Part shown: piece by piece, positions 7,570-15,763 of the stretch
How positions within the stretch are numbered: position 1 is the stretch's first letter
How the letters are laid out: each line of letters starts with the position of its first letter
Assembly (NCBI GenBank): GCA_031553315.1
Contig: JAVBLT010000002.1
Coordinates: forward strand, 62,001 to 126,000
From: JAVBLT01 sp031553315
GTDB taxonomy: Bacteria > Verrucomicrobiota > Kiritimatiellia > RFP12 > DVOR01
DNA length: 64,000 nt
Direction of reading: 5' to 3'
Position numbers and translations under genes: made by a program
The notes under the pieces: model-generated
What the model was told of the DNA's origin: nothing
Database searches by the model: none
Seen by the model: only the letters and a program-made list of their open reading frames with translations

Positions 7570-9957
7570 ATGCATGCTACATACCGAACGATCAGCCTGC
7601 TTTCAATGTTGTCGCTTGGCGCCGCCGCGGCGCAGGCGCAGGCAAAACCGCTTGAAGTGGGTGGTGTTTATCCCGCGTTTACGCATTATAACGGCGACGG
7701 CGAATGCGGTCCGGGGGCGTTGGTTCCCTGGGCCGGCAAGCTTTGGCTGGTGACCTACCCCGCCCATCAGCTGGGGCATTCGAGCGACAAGCTCTACAGC
7801 TTTGACCCGGCTCGGATGGAAATGGTTCCGTTTGCCGGTTCGGTGGGCGGCACACACGCGAACCGCCTGATTCACCGTGAATCGCAGCAGCTGATTATCG
7901 GGTGCTATGTGATTGACAAAGAGGGCAATGTACGGGTCATTCCGCGCAGCGACAGTAAAAACGGCGTCTACGGGCGCATCACCGGCACGGCGCGCCACCT
8001 GACCGATCCGGCCAACAAGGTTTACATGGTTACGATGGAGGGCGTTGTTTACGAAACCAACGTCTACACCCTCGAATCGAAGATGCTCTTCAAAAAACCC
8101 GTTCCCGGCCATCACGGCAAGGGCGCCTACACCGCCCAGGGCCGCCTGGTGGTTTCCAATAACGGCGAAATCGACGCGACCGGCGGCACGAAGGAGTTTT
8201 ATCAGGTGACGGACGCCCCGAAAACCCCTGAAACCATGGGCATTTTGGCTGAATACGACGGCTCCGAGTGGCGGATTGTGGAGCGCAAGCAGTTCACCGA
8301 AGTGACCGGTCCCGGCGGTATTTACGGCAACGCGAAAGATTCCGATCCCCTCTGGGCGCTCGGCTGGGACAAGCGCTCCGTGATGCTGAAACTGCTCGAG
8401 GGCGGCGCCTGGTACACCTATCGCCTCCCCAAAAACAACGTGACCTACGATCACATGGGCGGCTGGTACACCGAGTGGCCGCGCATCCGCGAAGTGGGCG
8501 GCGGCAAAATGCTGATGGATATGCACGGCATGTTTTACCGCTTCTCTCCCGATTTCTCGCTCAACAACCCGCAGCCGCCCGTGCCGATCGCTTCGCATCT
8601 GATGTACACGGCCGATTTCTGCGACTGGAACGGCAAGCTGGTCATCGGCAAGCACTCGACCACGCGTTTCGAGAACCCCCGCGCGGGCCGAGCACAGTCG
8701 GCCCCCTGGTTCGGCACCTGGGACGAGCTCTACACCTTCGGCCCGCGCCAAGGCCAAGGCTCGCTTTGGCGCTGGGATCCTGTGAAGGCCGGCGAAGCCT
8801 CCGATCCTTTCCTTGTAAAAGGGTTCGATCACGTGACCCTCTTCCTTTCCGCAAAGGGCGAACAAAGCTTTACGCTGCGCACCGGAAAGGCCACGCCCGG
8901 AAAGGGTATTGTGTGGAAAGACGCCGGCTCCTTCGCCTCCGGCAACAAGACCTGGCTCACCTACCCCATCAACACCGCAGGCGCCGATTGGGTCAGCCTT
9001 GTGCCGGCCAAAACCGCCGAAGAAGTCTGCGCCAGCTTCGTGCTGACCTCCAAAAACTTCAATACCGCAAAGCCCGAGCTCTTCAAGGGGCTGGCGAAAA
9101 TCGGCGAAAAGGGCGTTCCCGCGCTGCTTCGCCCCGCGCCGGCGCCTTCAAAGGCACTCCAGGCCGTTTTCTACGCGAAAGACGGCACGCCTCGCTACAA
9201 GGAAATGGATCCGGTCACCTTGACCTTCAAAGACCCCGGCACGAACGACATTGAAACCGTCGAGCGCCTCTGCCTTGAAAAGGAACAGGTCTGGTTCGAC
9301 GACGCCTCCGCGATCATCAAAGACAAATCCGGCAAGAACTGGCGCGTGCCCGTGGCGAACCCCGCCTACGCCCGCCCCTTCGGCAAGGAAACGCCGACCA
9401 GCTTCCGTGAAATCGTCTCGGAACGCCGCGCGGCCAACATCGCCGGAACGTTCTTCATCCACGGCTATGAAAAGGGCGTTTCGACCCTTCAGCCGGTCGC
9501 CACGCACAACCTTGACATCCGCGATTTCTGCACCTGGGCCGGCATGCTCGTGCTCTCCGGCGTGAAGGCCGACGCCCCCCTCGGCGGCCGCATCTTCGGC
9601 GAAGGCGATGCCAAGCTCTGGCTGGGCAAGGAAGACGATATCTGGCTGATGGGCAAACCTGTCGGCGACGGCGGCCCCTGGAAGAACACCCAAATCAAAA
9701 AGGGCAAAGCCTCCGACCCCTACCTCTTCTTCGGGTATGACAGGAAGACGCTGACGCTCTCGCACAACAGCGCCGCCCCCGTGACCTTCACCGTGGAGCT
9801 CGATGCCGACCGTTCCGGCTTCTTCCCCTGGAAGACCTTCACCGTGAAACCGGGTGAAACCTTCACCTACACCTTCGCCGAAGGTTTCTCCGCCTTCTGG
9901 ATCCGGTGCACGGCCGATGCCGACTGCACGGCGACCGCACAGCTCAGCTACCGCTAG
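7570..9957 (+). CDS. Large secreted protein of unknown function
   Basis: 795 residues from the ATG at 7570, which sits nine bases after AGGAGA. The ATG at 7561 touches the Shine-Dalgarno and is unlikely. A signal peptide (TISLLSMLSLGAAAAQAQA) is clear. The first half has beta-strand repeats with W/G-rich turns (GALVPWAGKLWLVTYP, GKGAYTAQGRLVVSNNGE), which suggests a beta-propeller. Two later segments resemble each other: DFCDWNGKLVIG followed by KAGEASDPFLVKGFDHVTL, and DFCTWAGMLVLSG followed by KKGKASDPYLFFGYDRKTL, so there is an internal duplication. No catalytic motif is recognised. It is followed by a strong terminator and then a GH20 gene, which hints at a role in glycan handling (inference). 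Confidence 0.8.
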   Translation: MHATYRTISLLSMLSLGAAAAQAQAKPLEVGGVYPAFTHYNGDGECGPGALVPWAGKLWLVTYPAHQLGHSSDKLYSFDPARMEMVPFAGSVGGTHANRLIHRESQQLIIGCYVIDKEGNVRVIPRSDSKNGVYGRITGTARHLTDPANKVYMVTMEGVVYETNVYTLESKMLFKKPVPGHHGKGAYTAQGRLVVSNNGEIDATGGTKEFYQVTDAPKTPETMGILAEYDGSEWRIVERKQFTEVTGPGGIYGNAKDSDPLWALGWDKRSVMLKLLEGGAWYTYRLPKNNVTYDHMGGWYTEWPRIREVGGGKMLMDMHGMFYRFSPDFSLNNPQPPVPIASHLMYTADFCDWNGKLVIGKHSTTRFENPRAGRAQSAPWFGTWDELYTFGPRQGQGSLWRWDPVKAGEASDPFLVKGFDHVTLFLSAKGEQSFTLRTGKATPGKGIVWKDAGSFASGNKTWLTYPINTAGADWVSLVPAKTAEEVCASFVLTSKNFNTAKPELFKGLAKIGEKGVPALLRPAPAPSKALQAVFYAKDGTPRYKEMDPVTLTFKDPGTNDIETVERLCLEKEQVWFDDASAIIKDKSGKNWRVPVANPAYARPFGKETPTSFREIVSERRAANIAGTFFIHGYEKGVSTLQPVATHNLDIRDFCTWAGMLVLSGVKADAPLGGRIFGEGDAKLWLGKEDDIWLMGKPVGDGGPWKNTQIKKGKASDPYLFFGYDRKTLTLSHNSAAPVTFTVELDADRSGFFPWKTFTVKPGETFTYTFAEGFSAFWIRCTADADCTATAQLSYR

Positions 9958-9982
9958 AGGCGTGAGCTCGGAACATGAACCG

Positions 9983-10013
9983 GCCGGGAATCCTTCGGGA
10001 TTCCCGGCTTTTT
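9983..10013 (+). terminator. Rho-independent terminator
   Basis: An 11-bp perfect GC-rich stem (GCCGGGAATCC / GGATTCCCGGC) with a TTCG tetraloop is followed directly by TTTTT, 25 bases after the stop of the secreted-protein gene. Confidence 0.93.
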
Positions 10014-10080
10014 ATCGCCTTATTTGGATGAATGAACCTTTGACCTTGCGCTTTATCCGCAATTTCGCTACGATGAAGGC

Positions 10081-12096
10081 ATGAAAACACACCTTGTTCT
10101 TCTTGCCGTTTCCTATTGCGCCTTATGCGGAGCCCTTTCGCAACCGCTGAACCAGCTTCTGCCGGTGCCGCGAGCCGTTCAGGCGAAAGCCCCGCACCTG
10201 TGGAAAACCGGCGTTATCGAAGCCGCGCCTGATGCCGCTTTCGAACCGTTGCGCCCGTTTCTGCCGGAGGGCGGCAAAAACGGTTCGCATACCCGCCTTG
10301 TCATTAAACAGGCGCGCTGCCCATATGCCCCCGCCGATGTCCGCGACCAGGCCTACCGCCTCGCCATCACCCCCGGCAGCGTGCTGATCGAAGCCGAGGC
10401 TCTCCCCGGCGCCCGCTACGCCCTCGCCACACTCAACCAGCTCCTCGCGCTCGGCGACGGCTCCCTCCCCGCCTGCGAAATCACCGACTGGCCCGCCCTG
10501 CGCATCCGCGGCCTCCTGCACGACACCGGGCGAAACTTTCAACCCGTATCCCTCCTCAAAGAGCAGATCGACGCACTCGCCCGCTACAAACACAACACCT
10601 TTCACTGGCACCTCACCGACAACCCCGGCTGGCGCCTCGAATCGAAAAAATACCCCCAGCTCCAGGCCCCCGAAACCTTCACCCGCTTCAAAGGCGAATT
10701 CTACACCCAGGAGCAGTTCAAAGACGTGGTCGCCTACGCCAAGGCCCGCGGCGTCACCGTGATCCCCGAATTCGACCTCCCCGGCCACTCCGCCGCCTTC
10801 CGCGCCGCATTCGGCTTCAGCCAGATGAATACCCCCGAAGTGCGCGGCATCGTCCGCGAACTCATCGAAGAGCTCTGCTCCCTCGCGCCCTCCGAAGACA
10901 TGCCCATCATCCACCTCGGGTCCGACGAGGTGCAAGGTCACGAACGCGTGCCCGATGAATGGATCGCCGAGTGGGCAGCCGCCGCAAAAGCCGCCGGCCG
11001 CACCGTCATGGGCTGGAACCACGGCATCCGGACCGGGCCCGACGACCGCATGATCCAGCACCTCTGGACCGGGCACAGCAAACCCTGGCCCAACCGCCCC
11101 TACATCGACTCCCAAAACAGCTACTACATCAACCACGTCGACCCCTTCGAGCTCCTCTGCGCCGCCGCCTACCAGAAACCCTGCCGTTTCGCCCCCCCCG
11201 CCGAAGGCCTCGGCGCCCTCTTCGCCGCTTGGAACGACGACCGCGCCGCCTCCGGCCACGACGTGATCCTCATGAACGCCGTCTACCCCGCCATCGTCCT
11301 CTTCAGCGACACCTTCTGGCGCGGCCGCGAGAAAGACGAACCCACCCTCTACGCCCGCCTCCCCCACCCCCGCGATCCCCGCTTCGCCCTCGCCCGCGAC
11401 CTCGAGACCCGCCTCATCGCCCACCGAAACCTTTTCTTTACCCGCCTCCCCTTTCCCTATGCGGCCCAGACCGATTTCCGCTGGCAGATCATCGGCCCCT
11501 TCGACCACCGCGGCAAAACCGACACCCCTTTCCCCCCCGAAACCGAAGGCCTCGCCCCTTCCTACACCCTCGGCGGAAAAACCTACGCCTGGCAAAAAGA
11601 ACCCTTCGCCCAAGGCACCCTCTACCCCCAACACTTCTGGTTCAACGCCTCAAGCCTCGTCCCCGAAAAACAAGGCACCCTCTACGCCGCCATGCGCATC
11701 CACTCCCCCAAACGGCAAACCGTCGGCGCCTGGATCGGCTTCACCGCCTTCAGCCGTTCCGACGGCCGCGCCCGCGACGGCGCCACCCCCCTCACCGGCC
11801 AATGGTCCAAGAACCACTCCGCCGTCTGGCTCAACGGCCGCCCCATCGCGCCGCCCCTGTGGAAACACCCCGGCATCGGCGGCCACGCCACCAAAGAAAT
11901 CCCGCTGGCCGACGAAGACTATTTTTACCGCCCCCCCACCCCCCTCACCCTCGAAGCCGGCTGGAACACCATCCTCCTGCGCATCCCCAAAAGCAACGGC
12001 TGGAAATGGGTCGCCACCTTCGCCCCCGTCGAACCCACAGGCCGCGGCCTCAACGTCCGCGAAGTGCCCGGCCTGCGCTACGAAGCCCCATTTTAG
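10081..12096 (+). CDS. Secreted GH20 beta-N-acetylhexosaminidase
   Basis: 671 residues with a signal peptide (MKTHLVLLAVSYCALCGALS). Residues about 20-130 form the usual N-terminal domain of GH20. The TIM barrel follows with RIRGLLHDTGRNF, NTFHWHLTDNPGWRLE, VIPEFDLPGHS and HLGSDEV. Asp282-Glu283 are the conserved pair: Glu is the acid/base and Asp stabilises the N-acetyl group in substrate-assisted catalysis. Residues after about 460 form an extra domain I cannot assign. It should release terminal GlcNAc or GalNAc from glycans in the periplasm or outside. The start has only a very close AAGG; TTGCGC-N17-TACGAT ends seven bases before the ATG, so a leaderless transcript is possible. The coding strand is very rich in C-ending codons. 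Confidence 0.9.
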   Translation: MKTHLVLLAVSYCALCGALSQPLNQLLPVPRAVQAKAPHLWKTGVIEAAPDAAFEPLRPFLPEGGKNGSHTRLVIKQARCPYAPADVRDQAYRLAITPGSVLIEAEALPGARYALATLNQLLALGDGSLPACEITDWPALRIRGLLHDTGRNFQPVSLLKEQIDALARYKHNTFHWHLTDNPGWRLESKKYPQLQAPETFTRFKGEFYTQEQFKDVVAYAKARGVTVIPEFDLPGHSAAFRAAFGFSQMNTPEVRGIVRELIEELCSLAPSEDMPIIHLGSDEVQGHERVPDEWIAEWAAAAKAAGRTVMGWNHGIRTGPDDRMIQHLWTGHSKPWPNRPYIDSQNSYYINHVDPFELLCAAAYQKPCRFAPPAEGLGALFAAWNDDRAASGHDVILMNAVYPAIVLFSDTFWRGREKDEPTLYARLPHPRDPRFALARDLETRLIAHRNLFFTRLPFPYAAQTDFRWQIIGPFDHRGKTDTPFPPETEGLAPSYTLGGKTYAWQKEPFAQGTLYPQHFWFNASSLVPEKQGTLYAAMRIHSPKRQTVGAWIGFTAFSRSDGRARDGATPLTGQWSKNHSAVWLNGRPIAPPLWKHPGIGGHATKEIPLADEDYFYRPPTPLTLEAGWNTILLRIPKSNGWKWVATFAPVEPTGRGLNVREVPGLRYEAPF

Positions 12097-12100
12097 AGGC

Positions 12101-12129
12101 TTGATAGCCTCCCGCATTTGTGATATAGT
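12101..12129 (+). promoter_or_regulatory. Putative sigma-70 promoter of the flavodiiron-3D-glnS operon
   Basis: TTGATA (12101-12106) and TATAGT (12124-12129) are separated by 17 bases, 28 bases before the flavodiiron start codon. Confidence 0.65.
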
Positions 12130-12157
12130 CATCCATTACTTCTTAAGGAGAAATGCG

Positions 12158-13348
12158 ATGAACACACAGTTAGCACACAACGTCCACTGGGTCGGATACA
12201 TCGACTGGTCCCTGCGCGAATTCCACGGTTTCGATACCCGGCACGGCACCAGTTACAACGCCTACCTTGTAAAAGGCAAAGACAAGATCGCCCTGATCGA
12301 CGCGGTGAAAGCGCCCTATGTGCAGTCTCTCCTCAGCCGCGTGCAGGCCAACAGCACCCTTGAAGCCATCGACTATGTGGTCTGCAACCACGCCGAGCCC
12401 GACCACTCCGGCGGCCTCCCCGCCGTGATGAGCGCCTGCCCCAACGCCACCCTCATCTGCAACGCAAAGTGCCGCGACGCCCTCGCCAACCATTACGAAA
12501 CCGCCTCCTGGAAAATCCAGATCATCAAAGAGGGCGACACCCTCTCCCTGGGCGACAAAACCCTTCAGTTTTTCGACACCACCATGGTCCACTGGCCCGA
12601 ATCCATGGCCACCTGGCTCCAGGAAGACCAGATCCTTTTCTCGATGGACGCCTTCGGCCAGCACTACGCCAGCACCGAGCGCTTCGACGACGAAACCGAC
12701 CTCTGCGAAGTGCTCCAGGAAGCCAAAACCTACTACGCCAACATCGTCCTGCCCTACGGCGCCCCCGTTGAAAAAGCCATCGCCAAGCTCGGCGCCCTGC
12801 CCATCAAAACCGTCGCCCCCAGCCACGGCGTCATCTGGCGCAGCCACTTCGACAAAATCCTCGCCGCCTATCAGGATTGGCGCATCAGCAAACCCAAGAA
12901 AAAAGTCGTCATCGCCTTCTCCACCATGTGGCAAAGCACCAAACACATGGCCGAAGCCATGGCCGAAGGCGTCGCCGCGTTCGACGTCGACCTCAAGTTC
13001 CACGACCTCAGCGTCACCGGCGACACCCAGGTCATTACCGACATCATGGACTGCGCCGCCTTCGCCATCGGCACCCCCACCCTCAACCAAGGCTGCTTCC
13101 CCCGCGTCGCGGCCTGCATGACCTACATCCGCGGCCTCAAACCCGCCGGCAAATCATCCCTCGCCTTCGGTTCCCACGGCTGGGCCGGCAAAGGCGCCGA
13201 AGAAGTGGCCGCCTACCTCGCCGCCATGAACACCCGGCAGATCCAGCCGCCCCTCACCTGCCGTTTCGCCCCCAACCCCCAAATGCTCGAGACCTGCCGC
13301 GAAGCAGGCCGCCAGCTTGCCCGCATCGCCCTCGCGGAAGGGCACTAA
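12158..13348 (+). CDS. Flavodiiron protein (A-type flavoprotein, FprA/ROO type)
   Basis: 396 residues from the ATG at 12158, seven bases after AAGGAG, a normal length for the family. The N-terminal metallo-beta-lactamase-like domain keeps the full di-iron ligand set: His78, Glu80, Asp82 and His83 (HAEPDHSG), His145, Asp164 (FSMDAFGQH) and His223 (PSHGVIW). A flavodoxin domain begins near residue 248 with a phosphate loop of the type IAFSTMWQSTKHMA. Family members reduce O2 to water or NO to N2O, using electrons from rubredoxin or F420H2, and protect anaerobes. No rubredoxin domain is fused and none is adjacent, so the electron donor is encoded elsewhere. It is the first gene of a tight three-gene unit. 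Confidence 0.95.
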   Translation: MNTQLAHNVHWVGYIDWSLREFHGFDTRHGTSYNAYLVKGKDKIALIDAVKAPYVQSLLSRVQANSTLEAIDYVVCNHAEPDHSGGLPAVMSACPNATLICNAKCRDALANHYETASWKIQIIKEGDTLSLGDKTLQFFDTTMVHWPESMATWLQEDQILFSMDAFGQHYASTERFDDETDLCEVLQEAKTYYANIVLPYGAPVEKAIAKLGALPIKTVAPSHGVIWRSHFDKILAAYQDWRISKPKKKVVIAFSTMWQSTKHMAEAMAEGVAAFDVDLKFHDLSVTGDTQVITDIMDCAAFAIGTPTLNQGCFPRVAACMTYIRGLKPAGKSSLAFGSHGWAGKGAEEVAAYLAAMNTRQIQPPLTCRFAPNPQMLETCREAGRQLARIALAEGH

Positions 13349-13351
13349 GGC

Positions 13352-13840
13352 ATGGGAGCCCTCACCAGAAAACACATCCTCCTGCCGCGCCTCATCGCCG
13401 CGGCGGCGGGGTTCCTCTTTCCCCTCAGCGCCTGGCTCACCGGCTGCGGGCAGACGATCCGCCCGCCCAAAGACCGACCCTCCATCACCCGCACCCTGAC
13501 CGTCACCGCCTACTGCAACTGCGGCCAATGCTGCAGCTGGGAGCGCTCCTACCTCGGCTTCGGCCCCCCCGTCTACAGCACCGGCCCCAACAAAGGCAAA
13601 CGCAAAGAAGTCGGCGTCACCGCCAGCGGCTCCACAGCCCGCAAAGGCACCCTCGCCGCCGACACCCGCAAATACCCCTTTGGGACCGTCATGTACATCC
13701 CCGGCTACGGCTACGGGCGCGTTGAAGATACCGGCGGCGCCATCCAGGGCGAAAAACTCGACCTCTGGTTCCCCACCCACGAATCCGCCAAAAAATGGGG
13801 CAGACAGACCCTCCAGGTCACCATTTGGAAAACCCGTTAA
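13352..13840 (+). CDS. 3D-domain lipoprotein
   Basis: 162 residues. The N-terminus ends in a lipobox (LTGC, Cys at about residue 32), so it is probably a lipoprotein. The rest is a 3D domain: TVTAYCNCGQCCSW near the start, GVTASGSTARKGTLAADT, then PFGTVMYIPGYGYGRVEDTG with GEKLDLWF. The Asp residues that give the domain its name are present. 3D domains form the double-psi barrel core of lytic transglycosylases such as MltA and of cell-wall factors, so peptidoglycan cleavage in the envelope is the likely role. It starts three bases after the flavodiiron stop. The CxCxxCC cluster at its N-terminal edge recurs in this family. Confidence 0.85.
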   Translation: MGALTRKHILLPRLIAAAAGFLFPLSAWLTGCGQTIRPPKDRPSITRTLTVTAYCNCGQCCSWERSYLGFGPPVYSTGPNKGKRKEVGVTASGSTARKGTLAADTRKYPFGTVMYIPGYGYGRVEDTGGAIQGEKLDLWFPTHESAKKWGRQTLQVTIWKTR

Positions 13841-13853
13841 GAAAAGAAGACCC

Positions 13854-15569
13854 ATGAACGAAGAAATCGATTCCTGCTCCCCCGACACCAGCCGCCACTT
13901 CCTCCGCCAGTGGATTGAAGAAGACCTCGCCGCCGGCAGGAACGACGGCGCCGTCGTCACCCGCTTCCCCCCCGAGCCCAACGGCTGGATCCACATCGGC
14001 CACGCAAAAGCCATTTATATCGACTTCGGCATGGCCGCCCTCTTCAACGGCCGCTGCCACCTGCGCATGGACGACACCAACCCCTCCAAAGAAACCGACG
14101 AATTCGTCGAACAGCTCAAACGCGACGTCTCCTGGCTCGGCTACACCTGGCACGCCTTCTTCTACGCCGCCGACATGTTCGAAGCCATGTGGGAAATCGC
14201 CGAAAACCTCATCCTCACCGGCCACGCCTACATCTGCGCCCTCTCCCAGGATGAATGGAAAACCTACCGCGGCATCCCCACCGAGCCCGGCCGCCCCAGC
14301 CCCTACCGCGACCGCCCCGCCGAAGAAAGCCTCGACCTCTTCCGCCGCATGCGCGCCGGCGAATTCGCCGAAGGCTCCCTCTGCCTCCGCGCCAAGATCG
14401 ACATGGCCTCCCCCAACATCCACTTCCGCGACCCCGTCATCTACCGCATCCTCCACACACCCCACTACCACACCGGCGACGCCTGGCACGCCTACCCCAT
14501 GTACGACTTCGCCCACCCCATTGAAGACGCCCTCGAAGGCGTGACCCACTCCATGTGCACCCTCGAATTCGAAGTGCACCGCCCCCTCTACGATTGGGTC
14601 GTCGACCGCATGGACGCCATGGGCAAGCTCCTCACCCGCGCCGGCAAAAAAATCCGCCCCCAGCAACGCGAATTCGCCCGCCTCAACCTCACCTACACCG
14701 TGATGAGCAAACGCAAGCTCCTCCAGCTCGTCCAGGAAAAACGCGTCGAAGATTGGGACGACCCCCGCATGCCCACCGTCGCCGGCCTCCGCCGCCGCGG
14801 CTACACCCCTGAATCCATCCGAGCCTTCTGCGAAAAAATCGGCGTCTCCAAATACGAAAGCGAGACCGACGTCGCCCTCCTCGAATACTGCATCCGAGCC
14901 GACCTCAACACCATCGCCACCCGCCGCATGGCCGTGCTCAACCCCGTCAAAGTCATCATCGACAACATGCCCCACGGCACCCAGCTCATCGCCGAAGCCC
15001 AAAACAACCCCGAAGACCCCGCCGCCGGCACCCGCAAAATCGCCTTCACCCGCGAACTCTACATCGAGCGCGACGATTTCATGGAAGAGCCCGCCAAAAA
15101 ATTCTTCCGCTGCGCCCCCGGCCAGGAAGTCCGCCTTCGCGGCGCCTGCCTCTTCACCTGCACCCACACCGTGAAAGACCCCGAAGGCCGCATCCTTGAA
15201 ATCCACGGCACCTACGACCCCCTCTCCACCGGCGGCAACGCCCCCGACGGCCGCAAAGTGAAAGGCACCATCCACTGGGTCTCCGCCCAATACGCCCACC
15301 CCGCCACCGTCCGCCTCTACGACCGCCTTTTTGTGATCCCCGACCCCCTCTCCCACGAATCGGGCGATTTCCTCAACGCCCTCAACCCCGATTCCGAGAC
15401 CACCCTCACCGCCTACCTCGAACCCGCGCTCAAAGACGCCCGCCCCGGCGAGCACTATCAGTTTGAGCGCCTCGGCTACTTCTGCGCGGATACCCGCCAC
15501 TCCACCCCCGGCGCCCCCGTCTTCAACCGCACCGTAACCCTGAAAGATTCCTGGGCGCCAAAAAACTGA
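13854..15569 (+). CDS. glnS: Glutamine--tRNA ligase
   Basis: 571 residues from the ATG at 13854, near the 554 of the E. coli enzyme. Class I signatures are present: PPEPNGWIHIGHAKA with HIGH at 47-50, and TVMSKRKL near residue 284 as the KMSKS-type loop. RMDDTNPSKETDEFV and the tail with the C-terminal beta-barrel anticodon-binding domain (RDDFMEEPAKKFFR, RLYDRLFVIPDP) fit GlnRS rather than GluRS. It charges tRNA-Gln directly in the cytoplasm. It sits 13 bases after the 3D-domain gene and is followed by a separate promoter and tRNA-Ala. Confidence 0.96.
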   Translation: MNEEIDSCSPDTSRHFLRQWIEEDLAAGRNDGAVVTRFPPEPNGWIHIGHAKAIYIDFGMAALFNGRCHLRMDDTNPSKETDEFVEQLKRDVSWLGYTWHAFFYAADMFEAMWEIAENLILTGHAYICALSQDEWKTYRGIPTEPGRPSPYRDRPAEESLDLFRRMRAGEFAEGSLCLRAKIDMASPNIHFRDPVIYRILHTPHYHTGDAWHAYPMYDFAHPIEDALEGVTHSMCTLEFEVHRPLYDWVVDRMDAMGKLLTRAGKKIRPQQREFARLNLTYTVMSKRKLLQLVQEKRVEDWDDPRMPTVAGLRRRGYTPESIRAFCEKIGVSKYESETDVALLEYCIRADLNTIATRRMAVLNPVKVIIDNMPHGTQLIAEAQNNPEDPAAGTRKIAFTRELYIERDDFMEEPAKKFFRCAPGQEVRLRGACLFTCTHTVKDPEGRILEIHGTYDPLSTGGNAPDGRKVKGTIHWVSAQYAHPATVRLYDRLFVIPDPLSHESGDFLNALNPDSETTLTAYLEPALKDARPGEHYQFERLGYFCADTRHSTPGAPVFNRTVTLKDSWAPKN

Positions 15570-15579
15570 TGTTTTTGGT

Positions 15580-15609
15580 TTGACGCGCACCCCGGTTTTT
15601 TGTTAAAGT
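15580..15609 (+). promoter_or_regulatory. Promoter of tRNA-Ala
   Basis: TTGACG (15580-15585) and TAAAGT (15604-15609) are separated by 18 bases. The tRNA begins 27 bases after the -10 element. Confidence 0.6.
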
Positions 15610-15635
15610 ACGCCGCGTTGTTTCAGTTGTAGAGC

Positions 15636-15711
15636 GGGGCGATAGCTCAGTTGGTAGAGCACCACGTTCGCAACGTGGGGGTCGTGAGTTCGAATCTCAT
15701 TCGCTCCACCA
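15636..15711 (+). tRNA. tRNA-Ala (CGC)
   Basis: A 76-base cloverleaf with encoded CCA. The acceptor GGGGCGA pairs with TCGCTCC and contains the G3:U70 wobble that identifies tRNA-Ala. The D-arm is GCTC/GAGC, the anticodon stem CCACG/CGTGG and the loop TTCGCAA, so the anticodon is CGC (codon GCG). The T-arm GTGAG-TTCGAAT-CTCAT is normal apart from one G:U pair. Confidence 0.96.
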
Positions 15712-15722
15712 CTTTACGATTG

Positions 15723-15763
15723 AAAAATAAGGCACTTGCACAAGGCAAGCGCCTTATTTTTTT
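15723..15763. terminator. Bidirectional terminator between tRNA-Ala and the A2M-like gene
   Basis: A long stem (AAAAATAAGGC paired with GCCTTATTTTT, extended inward by CTTGC/GCAAG) with T-runs on both strands. It follows tRNA-Ala on the plus strand. On the minus strand it contains the stop codon and last codons of the A2M-like gene, so it serves both converging transcripts. Confidence 0.9.

Noticed and set aside
10123..11634. 503-codon open frame opposite the GH20 gene
   Set aside because: Antisense shadow. The GH20 catalytic motifs are on the plus strand.
11459..12157. N-terminal extension of the flavodiiron frame
   Set aside because: The frame is open by chance over GH20; the ATG at 12158 has a good Shine-Dalgarno and promoter and gives the normal family length.
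13818..15590. 590-codon open frame opposite glnS
   Set aside because: Antisense shadow of a well-supported glnS gene; low-complexity translation.
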